Shown: one piece after another, positions 1-8,409 of the stretch | Layout of the letters: each line of letters opens with the position of its first letter | How positions within the stretch are numbered: the first letter of the stretch is position 1 | DNA from: an uncultured beta proteobacterium | GTDB lineage: Bacteria; Pseudomonadota; Gammaproteobacteria; Burkholderiales; Burkholderiaceae_C | Assembly (NCBI GenBank): GCA_903905735.1 | Contig: CAIVHU010000127.1 | Location: forward strand, 1-47,049 | DNA length: 47,049 bases | Direction: 5' to 3' | Position numbers and translations under genes: made by a program | The notes under the pieces: model-generated | Told to the model about the DNA's origin: nothing | The model's input: only the letters and a program-made list of their open reading frames with translations | The model's database searches: none

Positions 1-88
1 AGGACGGTGTCCCCCAAACCACCAACGCAACGAGGGCATCCGAACAGCCTGGAGATGCCTCCCCAAGGCCGGCCATGGAGGCGGGGCA
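1..88. other. Window edge downstream of the truncated methyltransferase; near-palindrome
   Basis: No gene is supported here. The first 12 bases contain GGACGGTGTCC, which differs from its own reverse complement only at the centre and is followed by a C run. It looks like one end of a REP-type or other repeat that may continue beyond the window. The normal C-terminal coding of the adjacent methyltransferase is absent, so this DNA has probably replaced it through an insertion or rearrangement. I saw no transposase or group II intron 3' domain. Confidence 0.3.
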
Positions 89-2677
89 CTAACTCCGGTT
101 AAATGGAGAGCCCAGACCGTGAAAATCAATCATCCATGAGTCAGCGTGGCGTCCAGTGACATTCGCCGCGTTCAAATATGGCTTAAGCACCAGTGCATTG
201 CTCAGGCTATTCGGGTTCGGCAACGCCAGCCAACGTCTTGCAATTTCGCCCGAAACATCGAATGGACCGTTTTTCTGGGCACCTTCAAAACTCACCCGGA
301 TGTTTTGTGGCAGCGCACAGGTGTGTGTCACATCCATTCCAACTCCACTGGACAAGTCGGCATGAATCGCGTTAACGGCTTCACCGTTAAGCGATACAGC
401 GACTGAATCCCGGCCGAAGCAGACCAGTGAAACCCGAACGGCCGCACCTTCGTTTACCCAGGCTTCATCGCTCCATGCATCAAAAATTTGGGTGCTCGCA
501 CAGATCGCAGTCAACACAGCCCGGTTTGAGCCAGCGCGAATGGATTGGGTTGAAACCAGCCCGGCAGCGTCCAACCCATCGCGCTCAATGGCTACCCGAG
601 ACTTATCAAACCAATAGCACACCAGGTCCGCCCCGCCTGGGACGCGGCCTGAAAAGACGGTGTCCAGCGCGTCAAAATAGTCGTCACCCAGCTCGCGGCG
701 TTTTTTGCTGCCGCCCAGAAAAGGCGGGTTGCCGATGACGATGTTGGCGCGGGGCCAGGGGGCCTCGGTGACTTGGGGTACGGCTTTGGTCGAACCCGCA
801 GAAATGGGGTCAGAGCCCGAGTTTTGCTTTGCAAAATTGGGATCCGACCCCATTTCTGCTAGCGCCTCGGGTCGGCTTGCGGCTGGGCTGGAAACTTGAT
901 CCGACCCCATTGATTCCTCAACAGCTTGCGACGCACCCTCACCGCTCAGGGGCGTGGGTGGCGCGGAGGTCGGGGCCGATTTCAAAAAGCGAAGCGTATG
1001 AGGCCCCGGCATCTGCGCCGCCCGCGCACCGGGTTCAAGGCTGGGCTGCTGAACACCCTCTCCTGAATCGGGGGCAGCGGAAAAAATGGGGTCAGAGCCC
1101 GAGTTTCTCTTTGCGAAATCGGGATCCGACCCCAATTTTTTCGCAAAACTCAGCAGCGCATCGCGACACTCGATGTGGTCCAGCGGTTCCAGCACCGGGT
1201 TGGTCTTGAACTCGTAGCCGTGCGCCATGCGCCACTGCAGCTCGCCAATCCACACCGTCACGCGCGCCAGCTCGGCGGCGTATTCGTTGAGCTCGATGAC
1301 CAGCACGTTGTGCGGGCCGGTGACCAGATCGGCCTCGCGGTCCAGCCCGAGCGCGGCGGCGTCCAGGTGGCTTTGGTGCTCGATGTCTTTCAAGGCTTTG
1401 AGGCCGAGGAACAGAAAGTTGCCGCTGCCACAGGCCGGATCGAGGATGCGGTAGTTGGCCAGCTCGTCGAGCCAGCCGATGAACCGAGCTTTGGCATCGC
1501 GGTAGGCTTTGTCACCTTTTTTGGTACTTTTGGCCTGTAGCCCTTGTATATCCTGCGCTAACAGCTCCCATTTTTGCAGCAATGGGCGGCGCAGCACGGG
1601 GTCGATGATGCGGTCAATCGTGGCGGTGTCGGTGTAGTGGGCACCGAACTGGCTGCGTTTGGTGGGGTCCAGACCGCGCTCGAATAACGTGCCGAAGTTC
1701 GACACGTCGATGGCGCTCCAGTTCAGTCCGGCGGCGTTGCGCAGCTCGGTCACGTCCAGAATAGTGAGCGTCGGCACGTCAATGCGCTTGAACAGGCCGC
1801 CGTTGAACCAGGCAATGTCGTCCGCGCCAAACATGCCGCCATCGGCCATCGCTTTGAACAGGTCGGCCAGCGCCTGCGTGAGCTTGGCCGGGGTGATGGC
1901 GCGGTTGCTGACCAGGCGCTCGAACATCTGCCCCGGCAGCAGGCCCACGTCTTCGACGAAGAAGCAGAACAGGCATTGGGTCAGGAAGTGGGCGACGCGG
2001 TTGGCGACATCGGTGTCTGTGGCGGCTGAGCTTTCGCCATCAGTCGTGCTTGGAGCGGATGTCGGGGCCGATTTCAAAAAGCGCAGCATATGAGGCCCCG
2101 GCGTCTGCTCCGAGCGCGGCTGCGGGTTAGCACCCCGCCGCCGCAGCCCCTCAGCCAGCGTGGCAAAACTTTTGGCGGCGGCCTCGGTGATATCGCGGTT
2201 GGTTTCCTTGGGTTTGAAACTCTCGGGCGCAGTCCAGATGCGGCGCAGCAGCGCCAGTTTGTCGGGCTGGTCCAGCTCGGTCAGCGCCACGGTGTGCGTC
2301 TGGCTCGGGTGGCCGGTGAACTGGGTGTGGATGCGAATGGTGAGGCGGTCAGACACTATCAGAATCGGCGGGTTGGAGAGCGCCAGGCTGTAGGTCAGCA
2401 GTTGTTTGAGCGCGTCATCCAGGTTTTTGCCGGGGGCCTTGTTTTCCCAGGCGAACACGCCGCGTTTGAAGACGTCGGCATAGCCAGTTTTGCCACCGAT
2501 GACTGCGCTTTTTTCTTCAAACCGGTAATCGTCGGCACTGCCGGGCTTGGGCACGGCCAGCAGCTCACACAGGTCCAGAAAGTGGCTTTGCGCGCCCTGC
2601 TCTTCGTTGAGCGCAAACGCCGGGCCGGGGATGCCGCAGGGCGCGCCCCATTTGGAGATGAAGTCTTGCGGGGTCAT
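89..2677 (-). CDS. MmeI-like (Type IIG/IIL) restriction endonuclease-DNA N6-adenine methyltransferase, 3'-truncated and repeat-invaded
   Basis: A single chain that should cut and methylate DNA. The N-terminus has a PD-(D/E)xK pattern, D68 then E78-N-K80, with spacing very close to that I recall for MmeI. A helical linker includes EDVGLLPGQMF. The SAM-binding motif is DPACGSGNF and the catalytic motif is NPPF, within IVIGNPPFLGGSKKR. Family members continue with a target-recognition domain, but this one ends soon after the methylase fold (KPYLNAANVTG, then GSPFNRS and stop), so DNA recognition is probably lost. Two low-complexity insertions, near residues 187-222 and 548-665, are built from palindromic repeats, and a copy of the 41-bp element encodes ELLAQDIQGLQA near residue 372. 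The ATG lies 3 nt after the tacT stop, suggesting co-transcription with the toxin-antitoxin pair. Probably a decaying gene; methylase activity without targeting is doubtful. Confidence 0.85.
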   Translation of the reverse strand: MTPQDFISKWGAPCGIPGPAFALNEEQGAQSHFLDLCELLAVPKPGSADDYRFEEKSAVIGGKTGYADVFKRGVFAWENKAPGKNLDDALKQLLTYSLALSNPPILIVSDRLTIRIHTQFTGHPSQTHTVALTELDQPDKLALLRRIWTAPESFKPKETNRDITEAAAKSFATLAEGLRRRGANPQPRSEQTPGPHMLRFLKSAPTSAPSTTDGESSAATDTDVANRVAHFLTQCLFCFFVEDVGLLPGQMFERLVSNRAITPAKLTQALADLFKAMADGGMFGADDIAWFNGGLFKRIDVPTLTILDVTELRNAAGLNWSAIDVSNFGTLFERGLDPTKRSQFGAHYTDTATIDRIIDPVLRRPLLQKWELLAQDIQGLQAKSTKKGDKAYRDAKARFIGWLDELANYRILDPACGSGNFLFLGLKALKDIEHQSHLDAAALGLDREADLVTGPHNVLVIELNEYAAELARVTVWIGELQWRMAHGYEFKTNPVLEPLDHIECRDALLSFAKKLGSDPDFAKRNSGSDPIFSAAPDSGEGVQQPSLEPGARAAQMPGPHTLRFLKSAPTSAPPTPLSGEGASQAVEESMGSDQVSSPAASRPEALAEMGSDPNFAKQNSGSDPISAGSTKAVPQVTEAPWPRANIVIGNPPFLGGSKKRRELGDDYFDALDTVFSGRVPGGADLVCYWFDKSRVAIERDGLDAAGLVSTQSIRAGSNRAVLTAICASTQIFDAWSDEAWVNEGAAVRVSLVCFGRDSVAVSLNGEAVNAIHADLSSGVGMDVTHTCALPQNIRVSFEGAQKNGPFDVSGEIARRWLALPNPNSLSNALVLKPYLNAANVTGRHADSWMIDFHGLGSPFNRS
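798..859. repeat. REP-like palindrome R1, copy 1, inside the methyltransferase gene
   Basis: A perfect 14-bp inverted repeat, GCAGAAATGGGGTC at 798-811 and its complement at 846-859, flanks an inner part with CAGAGCCCGA on one side and TTGGGATCC on the other. It is read through in frame as part of the methyltransferase, giving the peptide MGSDPNFAKQNSGSDPIS. The shape is that of REP sequences mobilised by TnpA_REP/RAYT transposases (inference; no such transposase is in the window). Confidence 0.8.
898..912. repeat. R1 half-copy
   Basis: GATCCGACCCCATTG repeats the right arm of R1 alone, 42 bases from copy 1 and in the same insertion of the methyltransferase gene. It looks like a decayed or partial unit. 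Confidence 0.55.
969..1016. repeat. Repeat R2, copy 1, 48 bp
   Basis: It starts GTCGGGGCCGATTTCAAAAA and ends GAGGCCCCGGCATCTGC; GGGGCC and GGCCCC form an inverted repeat. It matches 2061-2108 at 44 of 48 positions by eye. Both copies lie in the methyltransferase gene and encode almost the same peptide, GPHTLRFLKSAPTSAP here and GPHMLRFLKSAPTSAP there. Confidence 0.8.
1081..1140. repeat. REP-like palindrome R1, copy 2
   Basis: The arms AAAAAATGGGGTC (1081-1093) and GACCCCAATTTTT (1128-1140) pair with one mismatch. The inner sequence is nearly identical to copy 1: CAGAGCCCGAGTTT, then TTTGCGAAATCGGGATCC. It is translated in frame as LGSDPDFAKRNSGSDPIF. Its edge coincides with the point where the methyltransferase leaves the family pattern (RDALLSFAKK), marking the start of the insertion. 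Confidence 0.8.
1525..1570 (-). repeat. 41-bp dispersed element, copy in the methyltransferase gene
   Basis: Read on the minus strand: left arm GAGCTGTTAGCGCAG, 7 nt, right arm AAGGGCTACAGGCC, then AAAAG. It lies in the sense frame, encoding ELLAQDIQGLQAK. The first base of the left arm is G rather than the usual T, which avoids an in-frame TAG. It shares the peptide pattern ELxAQxxQGLQA with the copy inside selO. Confidence 0.8.
2061..2108. repeat. Repeat R2, copy 2, 48 bp
   Basis: Second copy of the unit at 969-1016, in the same orientation and the same reading frame. It sits between two segments that are normally close together in this family (LRRRG and RVAHFL), in a proline/serine-rich insertion of about 36 residues. 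Confidence 0.8.
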
Positions 2678-2680
2678 GGG

Positions 2681-3456
<776 letters not shown>

Positions 3457-3494
3457 GAGCGGTCTCCTTCAAAGCAGAGACTTTAGCAGCTTGT

Positions 3495-3509
3495 AATGAC
3501 AATGTCATT
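3495..3509. promoter_or_regulatory. Palindromic operator candidate upstream of tacAT
   Basis: AATGACA, one central base, then TGTCATT: a perfect 7+1+7 palindrome, 39 nt before the tacA start codon. Position and symmetry fit an autoregulatory ribbon-helix-helix site; binding is inferred. Confidence 0.55.
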
Positions 3510-3526
3510 GCTTTTGCCATATCGGA

Positions 3527-3952
3527 TCACAACTGCGTCACAAATGCCTTTGGCGTTATCACCCGGCTTTGCATGGCATGGTCTTGAAGCAGTAGCTTGT
3601 CGCCGGTGACCAGAAAGAGGTCGTCACGGCTGCTCAGCAAGTCCCATAAAAACTGGTCGCCGGGATCGGGGGCTTTGGGGGTTGCATCGCTTTGGGCGGG
3701 GGTCAGCACGATGGCGTGGCGTGCCAGCTCAAGCAAGATGGTGTCCAACTCGTCTGCACTTAGCCCATGTAACTTGGCCAGATGCGGCCTGGCCAGCACA
3801 GCGCGGTACTCGGCAAGCAACGCTTCAGACAACACAAACGCAAAGCTGGCACCCAAAATGCCGTCCAAAATGCGCGCCACGGGCGAATCGGCATGTGCGG
3901 TTAGCAAACCCGCCACCACCACATTGGTGTCGATGACAAAAAAACGGCTCAT
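3527..3952 (-). CDS. PIN-domain toxin (COG1569-type putative toxin)
   Basis: A PIN-fold ribonuclease, probably the toxin of a type II pair. The acidic active-site pattern is visible: D8 in VIDTNVVVAG, a glutamate in LSEALLAEYR, an aspartate in PDPGDQFLWDL, and the late TGDKLLL. The 141-residue length and the spacing match the PIN family usually annotated as putative toxin component, rather than classical VapC. The start ATG overlaps the stop of the upstream ribbon-helix-helix gene by 4 nt (ATGA). RNA target unknown. Confidence 0.85.
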   Translation of the reverse strand: MSRFFVIDTNVVVAGLLTAHADSPVARILDGILGASFAFVLSEALLAEYRAVLARPHLAKLHGLSADELDTILLELARHAIVLTPAQSDATPKAPDPGDQFLWDLLSSRDDLFLVTGDKLLLQDHAMQSRVITPKAFVTQL

Positions 3953-4188
3953 CCAGCGCTGCGCGCTGCGCGCTGGGCATCCAGGGCCAATGCCATGGCC
4001 TGATCATCGTTCAGGCTGCAGCGCTCACGCGCGCGGCGCACCAGGTCTTGCGCCTGCTCGCGCGATTTGATGCCGTAGAAATCCAGACTCTCGTCAATGA
4101 GTTGCCCAATGGTCTTGTCGCGCTGGGCAGCGGCTTCTTTGAGCGCCCGGTAACGCGGCTCAGACAAGGTGATCGTTAAACGGCTCAT
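3949..4188 (-). CDS. Ribbon-helix-helix antitoxin paired with the PIN toxin
   Basis: A small DNA-binding antitoxin. The N-terminus SRLTITLSEPRYRALKEAA, then KTIGQLIDESLDFYG, is a MetJ/CopG-like ribbon-helix-helix; the C-terminus is arginine- and alanine-rich and would neutralise the toxin. At 79 residues it is normal for the class. It is translationally coupled to the PIN toxin. A short inverted repeat lies 12 nt upstream of the start. Confidence 0.85.
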   Translation of the reverse strand: MSRLTITLSEPRYRALKEAAAQRDKTIGQLIDESLDFYGIKSREQAQDLVRRARERCSLNDDQAMALALDAQRAARSAG

Positions 4189-4200
4189 GTGATTTCTTGC

Positions 4201-4220
4201 CTTGGTGTTAAAGCACCAAG
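4201..4220. promoter_or_regulatory. Inverted-repeat operator candidate upstream of the PIN/RHH module
   Basis: CTTGGTG, six bases, then CACCAAG: a perfect 7-bp inverted repeat starting 12 nt before the antitoxin ATG. It could be an autorepression site or a short hairpin in the leader. Confidence 0.5.
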
Positions 4221-4259
4221 ATGTTAGCCCACTTTATCCTTCTCTGCGCCAGCTTTGTG

Positions 4260-4637
4260 TCAAACAAGTTCCACACCCAGATGCTGAAAATGCCGGTCGA
4301 GTGTGAGCACCGCAACGCAGTTTCGGCGTGCGCAGGCAGCGATCAGCGCGTCGGTCAAGGGGATCTGCAAACCCTGCGCGCGGGTTTCACGCAGCGCCAG
4401 CCCTGCGCTGAGCCAGTCTGCGGGGGTAATGTCCAGGCAGGCGACGTTGGCCAGCAAAAAGTCCAGCTGCGCCTGTTCCTTGCGGCCCTTGGCGCCCTGC
4501 AGCAACTCGGCCTGGGTGACACCGCACGTGGCTGCTTCGTCGCTGGCCAGCAAGGCCGCCACCTGGTCACCCAGCGTGCCCTGCGGCTGACGCAAGAAGT
4601 CGATCCAGCCGCAGGTATCCACCAGCACCTGTTTCAT
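4260..4637 (-). CDS. vapC: VapC-like PIN-domain ribonuclease toxin
   Basis: A type II toxin with an RNase PIN fold. The conserved acidic residues are visible: D7 in VDTCGWIDFL, a glutamate in TQAELLQG, an aspartate in IPLTDALIAA, and the final LTLDRHF. The 125-residue length is typical of VapC. The ATG overlaps the antitoxin stop by 4 nt. Cleavage specificity (tRNA or rRNA) cannot be read from sequence. It belongs to a different PIN subfamily from the protein at 3527-3952, so the two pairs are not recent duplicates. Confidence 0.9.
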   Translation of the reverse strand: MKQVLVDTCGWIDFLRQPQGTLGDQVAALLASDEAATCGVTQAELLQGAKGRKEQAQLDFLLANVACLDITPADWLSAGLALRETRAQGLQIPLTDALIAACARRNCVAVLTLDRHFQHLGVELV

Positions 4638-4864
4638 GATGCCGCCGCGTCGCTGTTTGGCAAGAGCGTCACATCAAGTGAACGCAGCTCACGCCAGTTG
4701 TCTTCCAGCGGCACCTGACCGCGCAGGGCCAGCAGCTTTTTGACGCGAGCCTGGCGAACATAGACCTGAACAGCCTGCCGCAACGCCTTGGCGGGGGATG
4801 TCTCGCCGGTGGTTTGCATCAACTGATCCATCAGTTGATCATCAATGGTGACGGTGGTGCGCAT
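4634..4864 (-). CDS. vapB: VapB-like antitoxin
   Basis: Antitoxin of the VapC pair. MRTTVTIDDQLMDQLM at the N-terminus is the beta-strand and first helix of a ribbon-helix-helix/VapB fold; PAKALRQAVQVYVRQ continues it, and the C-terminal part (LRSLDVTLLPNS) would contact the toxin. I prefer the ATG at 4864 because GGAG lies 6-9 nt upstream and the family pattern begins there; an ATG at 4885 would add seven residues. It overlaps vapC by 4 nt. Confidence 0.88.
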   Translation of the reverse strand: MRTTVTIDDQLMDQLMQTTGETSPAKALRQAVQVYVRQARVKKLLALRGQVPLEDNWRELRSLDVTLLPNSDAAAS

Positions 4865-4930
4865 CAAATTCTCCAAATTTCCCATCAGAGAAGAATACCA
4901 CCGGCATCAGCAGGTGGCAATACGCGGTGA

Positions 4931-5082
4931 CATCCGACGAAATGTTGAGGACAGAGCAAAGTGCACTGCGTGCCACTGTTGGTCTGTCCCGCAAGGTCGG
5001 ACAGCCAACATCCGACAATTTGTTGGGGACAGAGCAAAGTGCACTTCGTGTCACTGTAGGTCTGTCCCGCAAGGTCTCACAG
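4931..5082. repeat. Tandem REP-like repeat, two units with 78-bp period
   Basis: Unit 1 starts with CATCCGACGAAATGTTGAGG at 4931 and unit 2 with CATCCGACAATTTGTTGGGG at 5009. Each contains GGACAGAGCAAAGTGCACT and, farther on, TCTGTCCCGCAAGGT, so GGACAGA and TCTGTCC form a 7-bp stem with an inner AGTG/CACT stem. Unit 1 also ends in GGACAG, giving a second hairpin with CTGTCC. The last bases of unit 2 overlap the stop codon of the thiolase. The shape suggests a BIME/REP element. It separates the toxin-antitoxin region from the catabolic block and could act as a terminator. Confidence 0.8.
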
Positions 5083-6252
5083 TATCTCAAACACCCCGCA
5101 GGCCCCCATGCCGCCGCCAATGCACATCGTGACGGCTACACGTTTGGCACCACGGCGTTTGCCTTCGATGAGGGCGTGGCCGGTGAGGCGCTGGCCGCTC
5201 ATGCCGTAGGGGTGGCCGACGGCGATGGCACCGCCGTTGACGTTTAGGCGCTCGTTGTTGATGCCGAGCTTGTCGCGGCAGTAGATCACCTGCACCGCAA
5301 AGGCTTCGTTGAGCTCCCACAGGTCGATGTTGTCTACCTTCAGGCCCAGCTTGGCCAGCACCTTGGGGATGGCAAACACCGGGCCAATGCCCATCTCGTC
5401 GGGCTCGCAACCGGCCACCGCAAAACCCAGAAAGCGCCCCAGCGGTTGCAGGCCTTTGCGCTGCGCCACGTCTTCATGCATCACCACAACGGCGCCCGCA
5501 CCGTCGGAAAACTGGCTGGCGTTACCGGCGCTGATGAGACCGCCGGGCAAGGCGGAGCGCAGGTCCTTGATGCCGTCATAAGTGGTACCGGGGCGGATGC
5601 CTTCGTCCTGGCTCACCGTGACTTCCTTGGTGCTTAACCCCATCACTTTGTCGGCCACGCCCATGGTGACGGTGATGGGCGCAATCTCGGCGGTGAACAG
5701 GCCCGCTTCCAGCGCGGCGGTGGCACGCTGCTGGCTGGCCGCGCCGTACTCGTCCATAGCTTGCCGACTGATGCCGTAGCGTTTGGCCACGGTTTCGGCG
5801 GTTTGCAGCATGGTCCAATAGATTTCGGGCTTGTGGGCCAGTAGCCAGGGGTCGGTGATCATGTGTGTGTTCATCTCCTGCTGCACACATGAGATGCTCT
5901 CCAGCCCACCAGCTACAAAGATATCGCCCTCACCCGCGATCACGCGCTGGGATGCCATCGCGATGGTCTGCAGGCCCGACGAGCAGAAGCGGTTGATGGT
6001 GATGCCGGGCACGCTCACCGGGCAACCGGCGCGCAGCGCGATCTGGCGTGCGATGTTGTTGCCGGTGGCACCTTCGGGGAAGGCGCAGCCCATCATCACG
6101 TCCTCCACCTCGGCGGGGTCAAGCCCGGCTCTTTGAATAGCGTGCTGCGCCACGTGGCCACCGAGCGCGGCCCCGTGGGTCATATTGAAAGCGCCCTTCC
6201 AGCTCTTGGCAAGCGGTGTGCGGGCGGTGGAGACGATGACGGCAGATGTCAT
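5077..6252 (-). CDS. fadA: Acetyl-CoA acyltransferase (thiolase) of beta-oxidation
   Basis: Cleaves 3-ketoacyl-CoA with CoA to release acetyl-CoA, the last beta-oxidation step. Catalytic residues are present: C90 in NRFCSSGLQ (acyl-enzyme nucleophile), H347 in [12 protein letters not shown] and C377 in MCIGGGMGA. The 391-residue length is normal. AAGGAA before the ATG is an adequate ribosome binding site. It lies 60 nt after the FadB-type gene on the same strand, with a copy of the 41-bp element between them. The natural C-terminus VFEIL ends inside the REP-like repeat. A biosynthetic thiolase is possible from sequence alone, but the context favours degradation. Confidence 0.93.
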   Translation of the reverse strand: MTSAVIVSTARTPLAKSWKGAFNMTHGAALGGHVAQHAIQRAGLDPAEVEDVMMGCAFPEGATGNNIARQIALRAGCPVSVPGITINRFCSSGLQTIAMASQRVIAGEGDIFVAGGLESISCVQQEMNTHMITDPWLLAHKPEIYWTMLQTAETVAKRYGISRQAMDEYGAASQQRATAALEAGLFTAEIAPITVTMGVADKVMGLSTKEVTVSQDEGIRPGTTYDGIKDLRSALPGGLISAGNASQFSDGAGAVVVMHEDVAQRKGLQPLGRFLGFAVAGCEPDEMGIGPVFAIPKVLAKLGLKVDNIDLWELNEAFAVQVIYCRDKLGINNERLNVNGGAIAVGHPYGMSGQRLTGHALIEGKRRGAKRVAVTMCIGGGMGACGVFEIL

Positions 6253-6265
6253 GATATGTTCCTTA

Positions 6266-6312
6266 ATTGATAGCTGTCAGCGCTTTAAGAATAAGGGCTG
6301 GAGGCTGATTTC
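6266..6312 (+). repeat. 41-bp dispersed element between fadB and fadA
   Basis: Left arm TAGCTGTCAGCGCTT, 7 nt, right arm AAGGGCTGGAGGCT, then GATTT. AGCGCTT and AAGGGCT can pair with one mismatch around the 7-nt loop. It fills most of the 60-nt gap, so a hairpin here could set the fadA:fadB message ratio (inference). Confidence 0.8.
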
Positions 6313-8409
6313 TTATAAATTTCCGGACTCGGCTACCAGCTTAACCAGCAGCGGCGCTGGCTGCCAGAAGGCGGCATCGTCGAGCGGGTTTTGCGCAAAA
6401 CGCTGCATGGCGCGCACCACGTTGAACAGGCCGACTTCGTTGGCGTAGTTTATGGGGCCGCCCCGGTGCACCGGGAAGCCGTAGCCATAGATGTAAACGA
6501 TGTCGATGTCGCTGGATTTGTTGGCAATGCCGTCTTCCAGAATGCGCGCGCCTTCGTTGATCAGCGCATAAACCAGCCGCTGCACGATCTCGTCCTCAGA
6601 AATCTTGCGCGGGGTGATGCCCAGTGCGGCGCGATGGTCTTCAATCATCTTCACCACCTGCGCGCTGGGCACTGCGTCGCGCTTGCCGGGCACGTAGTCG
6701 TACCAGCCGGCACCGGTTTTCTGGCCAAAGCGGCCCTGTTCACACAGCAAATCGGCGGTTTTGCTGTATTTCATCTGCGGCATTTCAACGTAGCGACGCT
6801 TGCGGATGGCCCAGCCGATGTCGTTGCCTGCCAGATCGCTCATGCGAAACGGGCCCATGGCAAAGCCGAATTTCTCCATCACCTTGTCCACCTGCGCGGG
6901 GGTGCAGCCCTCGTCCAGCAAAAAACCGGCCTGGCGGATGTAGTGGTCCACCATGCGGTTGCCGATGAAACCGTCGCACACGCCCGACACCACCGCCGTC
7001 TTTTTAATCTTTTTGGCCAGTGCCAGCACCGTGGCAAGCACGTCTTTGGCGGTTTTCTCGCCGCGCACCACTTCCAGCAGCTTCATGATGTTGGCCGGGC
7101 TGAAAAAGTGCAGGCCGACCACATCTTGCGGCCGACCGGTCAGGGCAGCAATGTGGTTCAGGTCCAGCGTGGAGGTGTTGCTGGCCAGAATCGCGCCGGG
7201 TTTCATCACGCGGTCCAGTTCGCGGAACACGGCTTCTTTCACACCCATGTGTTCAAACACGGCTTCGATCACCAGATCGGCGTCTTTCAAGTCGTCGTAG
7301 CTCAGGGTGGTGCTGAGCAAGGCCATGCGCTGCTCGTACTTGTCGGGTTTGAGCTTGCCTTTTTTGACCTGCGACTCGTAGTTTTTGCGGATGGTGGCCA
7401 GACCGCGCTCCAGTGCTTCGGGCTTGGCTTCGAGAATCTTGACCGGCACGCCGGCGTTCAAAAAGTTTATGGCGATGCCGCCACCCATGGTGCCCGCGCC
7501 AATCACCGCTACGGATTTGATATCGCGCAGCACAGTATCTGCGGGGATATCTGGCAATTTGGACGCTGCCCGCTCGGCCAGGAACAGATGTTTGAGCGCG
7601 CGGTGCTCAGGCGTCCAAATCAGGTTCAGGAAGGTCTCGCGCTCAAAGGCCATGCCATCGTCAAACTTCTTTTGCGTGGCCGCCTGCACGGCATCAATGC
7701 ACTTGAGCGGTGCCGGGAAGTTCTTGGCCATGCCCTTGACCATGTTGCGCGCGAACTGGAAATAGGCATCGCCCTGCGGGTGGCTGCACGGTAACTGGCG
7801 CACCTGCGGCAGGGGGCGCACATCGGCCACCTCCAAGGCATAGGCCAGTGCTTCATCCATCAGGCTTTGCGACGACGCAGCGATCTTCTGGAACAGCTGC
7901 TGGCCGGGCAGCATGGCCAACATCTCGCTCTTGACCGGCTCGCCGCTGACGATCATGTTCAGCGCAGGCTCCACGCCAAGCGCGCGCGGCAGGCGCTGCG
8001 TGCCACCGGCACCGGGCAGCAGGCCGAGTTTGACCTCGGGCAGCGCCACCTGACAACCCGGCGCGGCGATGCGGTAATGGCAACCCAGCGCCAGTTCCAG
8101 CCCGCCGCCCATGCACACGCTGTGCACGGCAGCAATCACCGGCTTGGTGGATGCTTCCAACGCCAGGATCACGCTGAGCAGATTCGGCTCGGCAAAGGCT
8201 TTGGGCGAACCGAATTCGGTGATATCAGCGCCGCCCGAAAAGGCCTTGCCTGCACCGGTGATGACGATGGCCTGGACGGCATCGTCGGCGAGCGCGCGGG
8301 CCAGTCCGTCGGTGAGCGCCACCCGGGTGGCCAGCCCCAGGCCGTTGACCGGCGGGTTGTTGAGCGTGAGCACGGCAACGCGGCCTTGCACAGCGTAGTT
8401 TGTCGTCAT
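6313..8409 (-). CDS. fadB: Bifunctional enoyl-CoA hydratase / 3-hydroxyacyl-CoA dehydrogenase (FadB/FadJ type)
   Basis: Carries out the hydration and NAD-dependent oxidation steps of beta-oxidation. Residues 1-190 are a crotonase domain with [11 protein letters not shown] and [13 protein letters not shown] (oxyanion hole; E105) and [14 protein letters not shown] (E125). Near residue 298 a Rossmann motif, [14 protein letters not shown], starts the dehydrogenase, with SNTSTLDLN and [15 protein letters not shown] holding the catalytic histidine; a C-terminal helical domain ends at about 698. The length matches the roughly 700-residue form. AAGGAG lies 8 nt before the ATG. The promoter region carries a TetR-like palindrome. 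The exact chain-length preference is unknown. Confidence 0.93.
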   Translation of the reverse strand: MTTNYAVQGRVAVLTLNNPPVNGLGLATRVALTDGLARALADDAVQAIVITGAGKAFSGGADITEFGSPKAFAEPNLLSVILALEASTKPVIAAVHSVCMGGGLELALGCHYRIAAPGCQVALPEVKLGLLPGAGGTQRLPRALGVEPALNMIVSGEPVKSEMLAMLPGQQLFQKIAASSQSLMDEALAYALEVADVRPLPQVRQLPCSHPQGDAYFQFARNMVKGMAKNFPAPLKCIDAVQAATQKKFDDGMAFERETFLNLIWTPEHRALKHLFLAERAASKLPDIPADTVLRDIKSVAVIGAGTMGGGIAINFLNAGVPVKILEAKPEALERGLATIRKNYESQVKKGKLKPDKYEQRMALLSTTLSYDDLKDADLVIEAVFEHMGVKEAVFRELDRVMKPGAILASNTSTLDLNHIAALTGRPQDVVGLHFFSPANIMKLLEVVRGEKTAKDVLATVLALAKKIKKTAVVSGVCDGFIGNRMVDHYIRQAGFLLDEGCTPAQVDKVMEKFGFAMGPFRMSDLAGNDIGWAIRKRRYVEMPQMKYSKTADLLCEQGRFGQKTGAGWYDYVPGKRDAVPSAQVVKMIEDHRAALGITPRKISEDEIVQRLVYALINEGARILEDGIANKSSDIDIVYIYGYGFPVHRGGPINYANEVGLFNVVRAMQRFAQNPLDDAAFWQPAPLLVKLVAESGNL

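Noticed and set aside
1..115. Group II intron or insertion-sequence end downstream of the truncated methyltransferase
   Set aside because: No intron boundary motifs, no terminal repeat pair and no transposase are visible in the available bases; only a near-palindrome is present.
4869..4892. Operator for vapBC (TTCTC and GAGAA inverted repeat)
   Set aside because: Only 5 bp per arm with a 14-nt gap in AT-rich leader; too weak compared with the palindromes of the other toxin-antitoxin modules.
6391..7794. Long open frame (467 codons) antisense to fadB, and similar long antisense frames in smc, purL and ligA
   Set aside because: Histidine/glutamine/alanine-rich shadow translations typical of GC-rich genes; the sense strands carry complete known enzymes.
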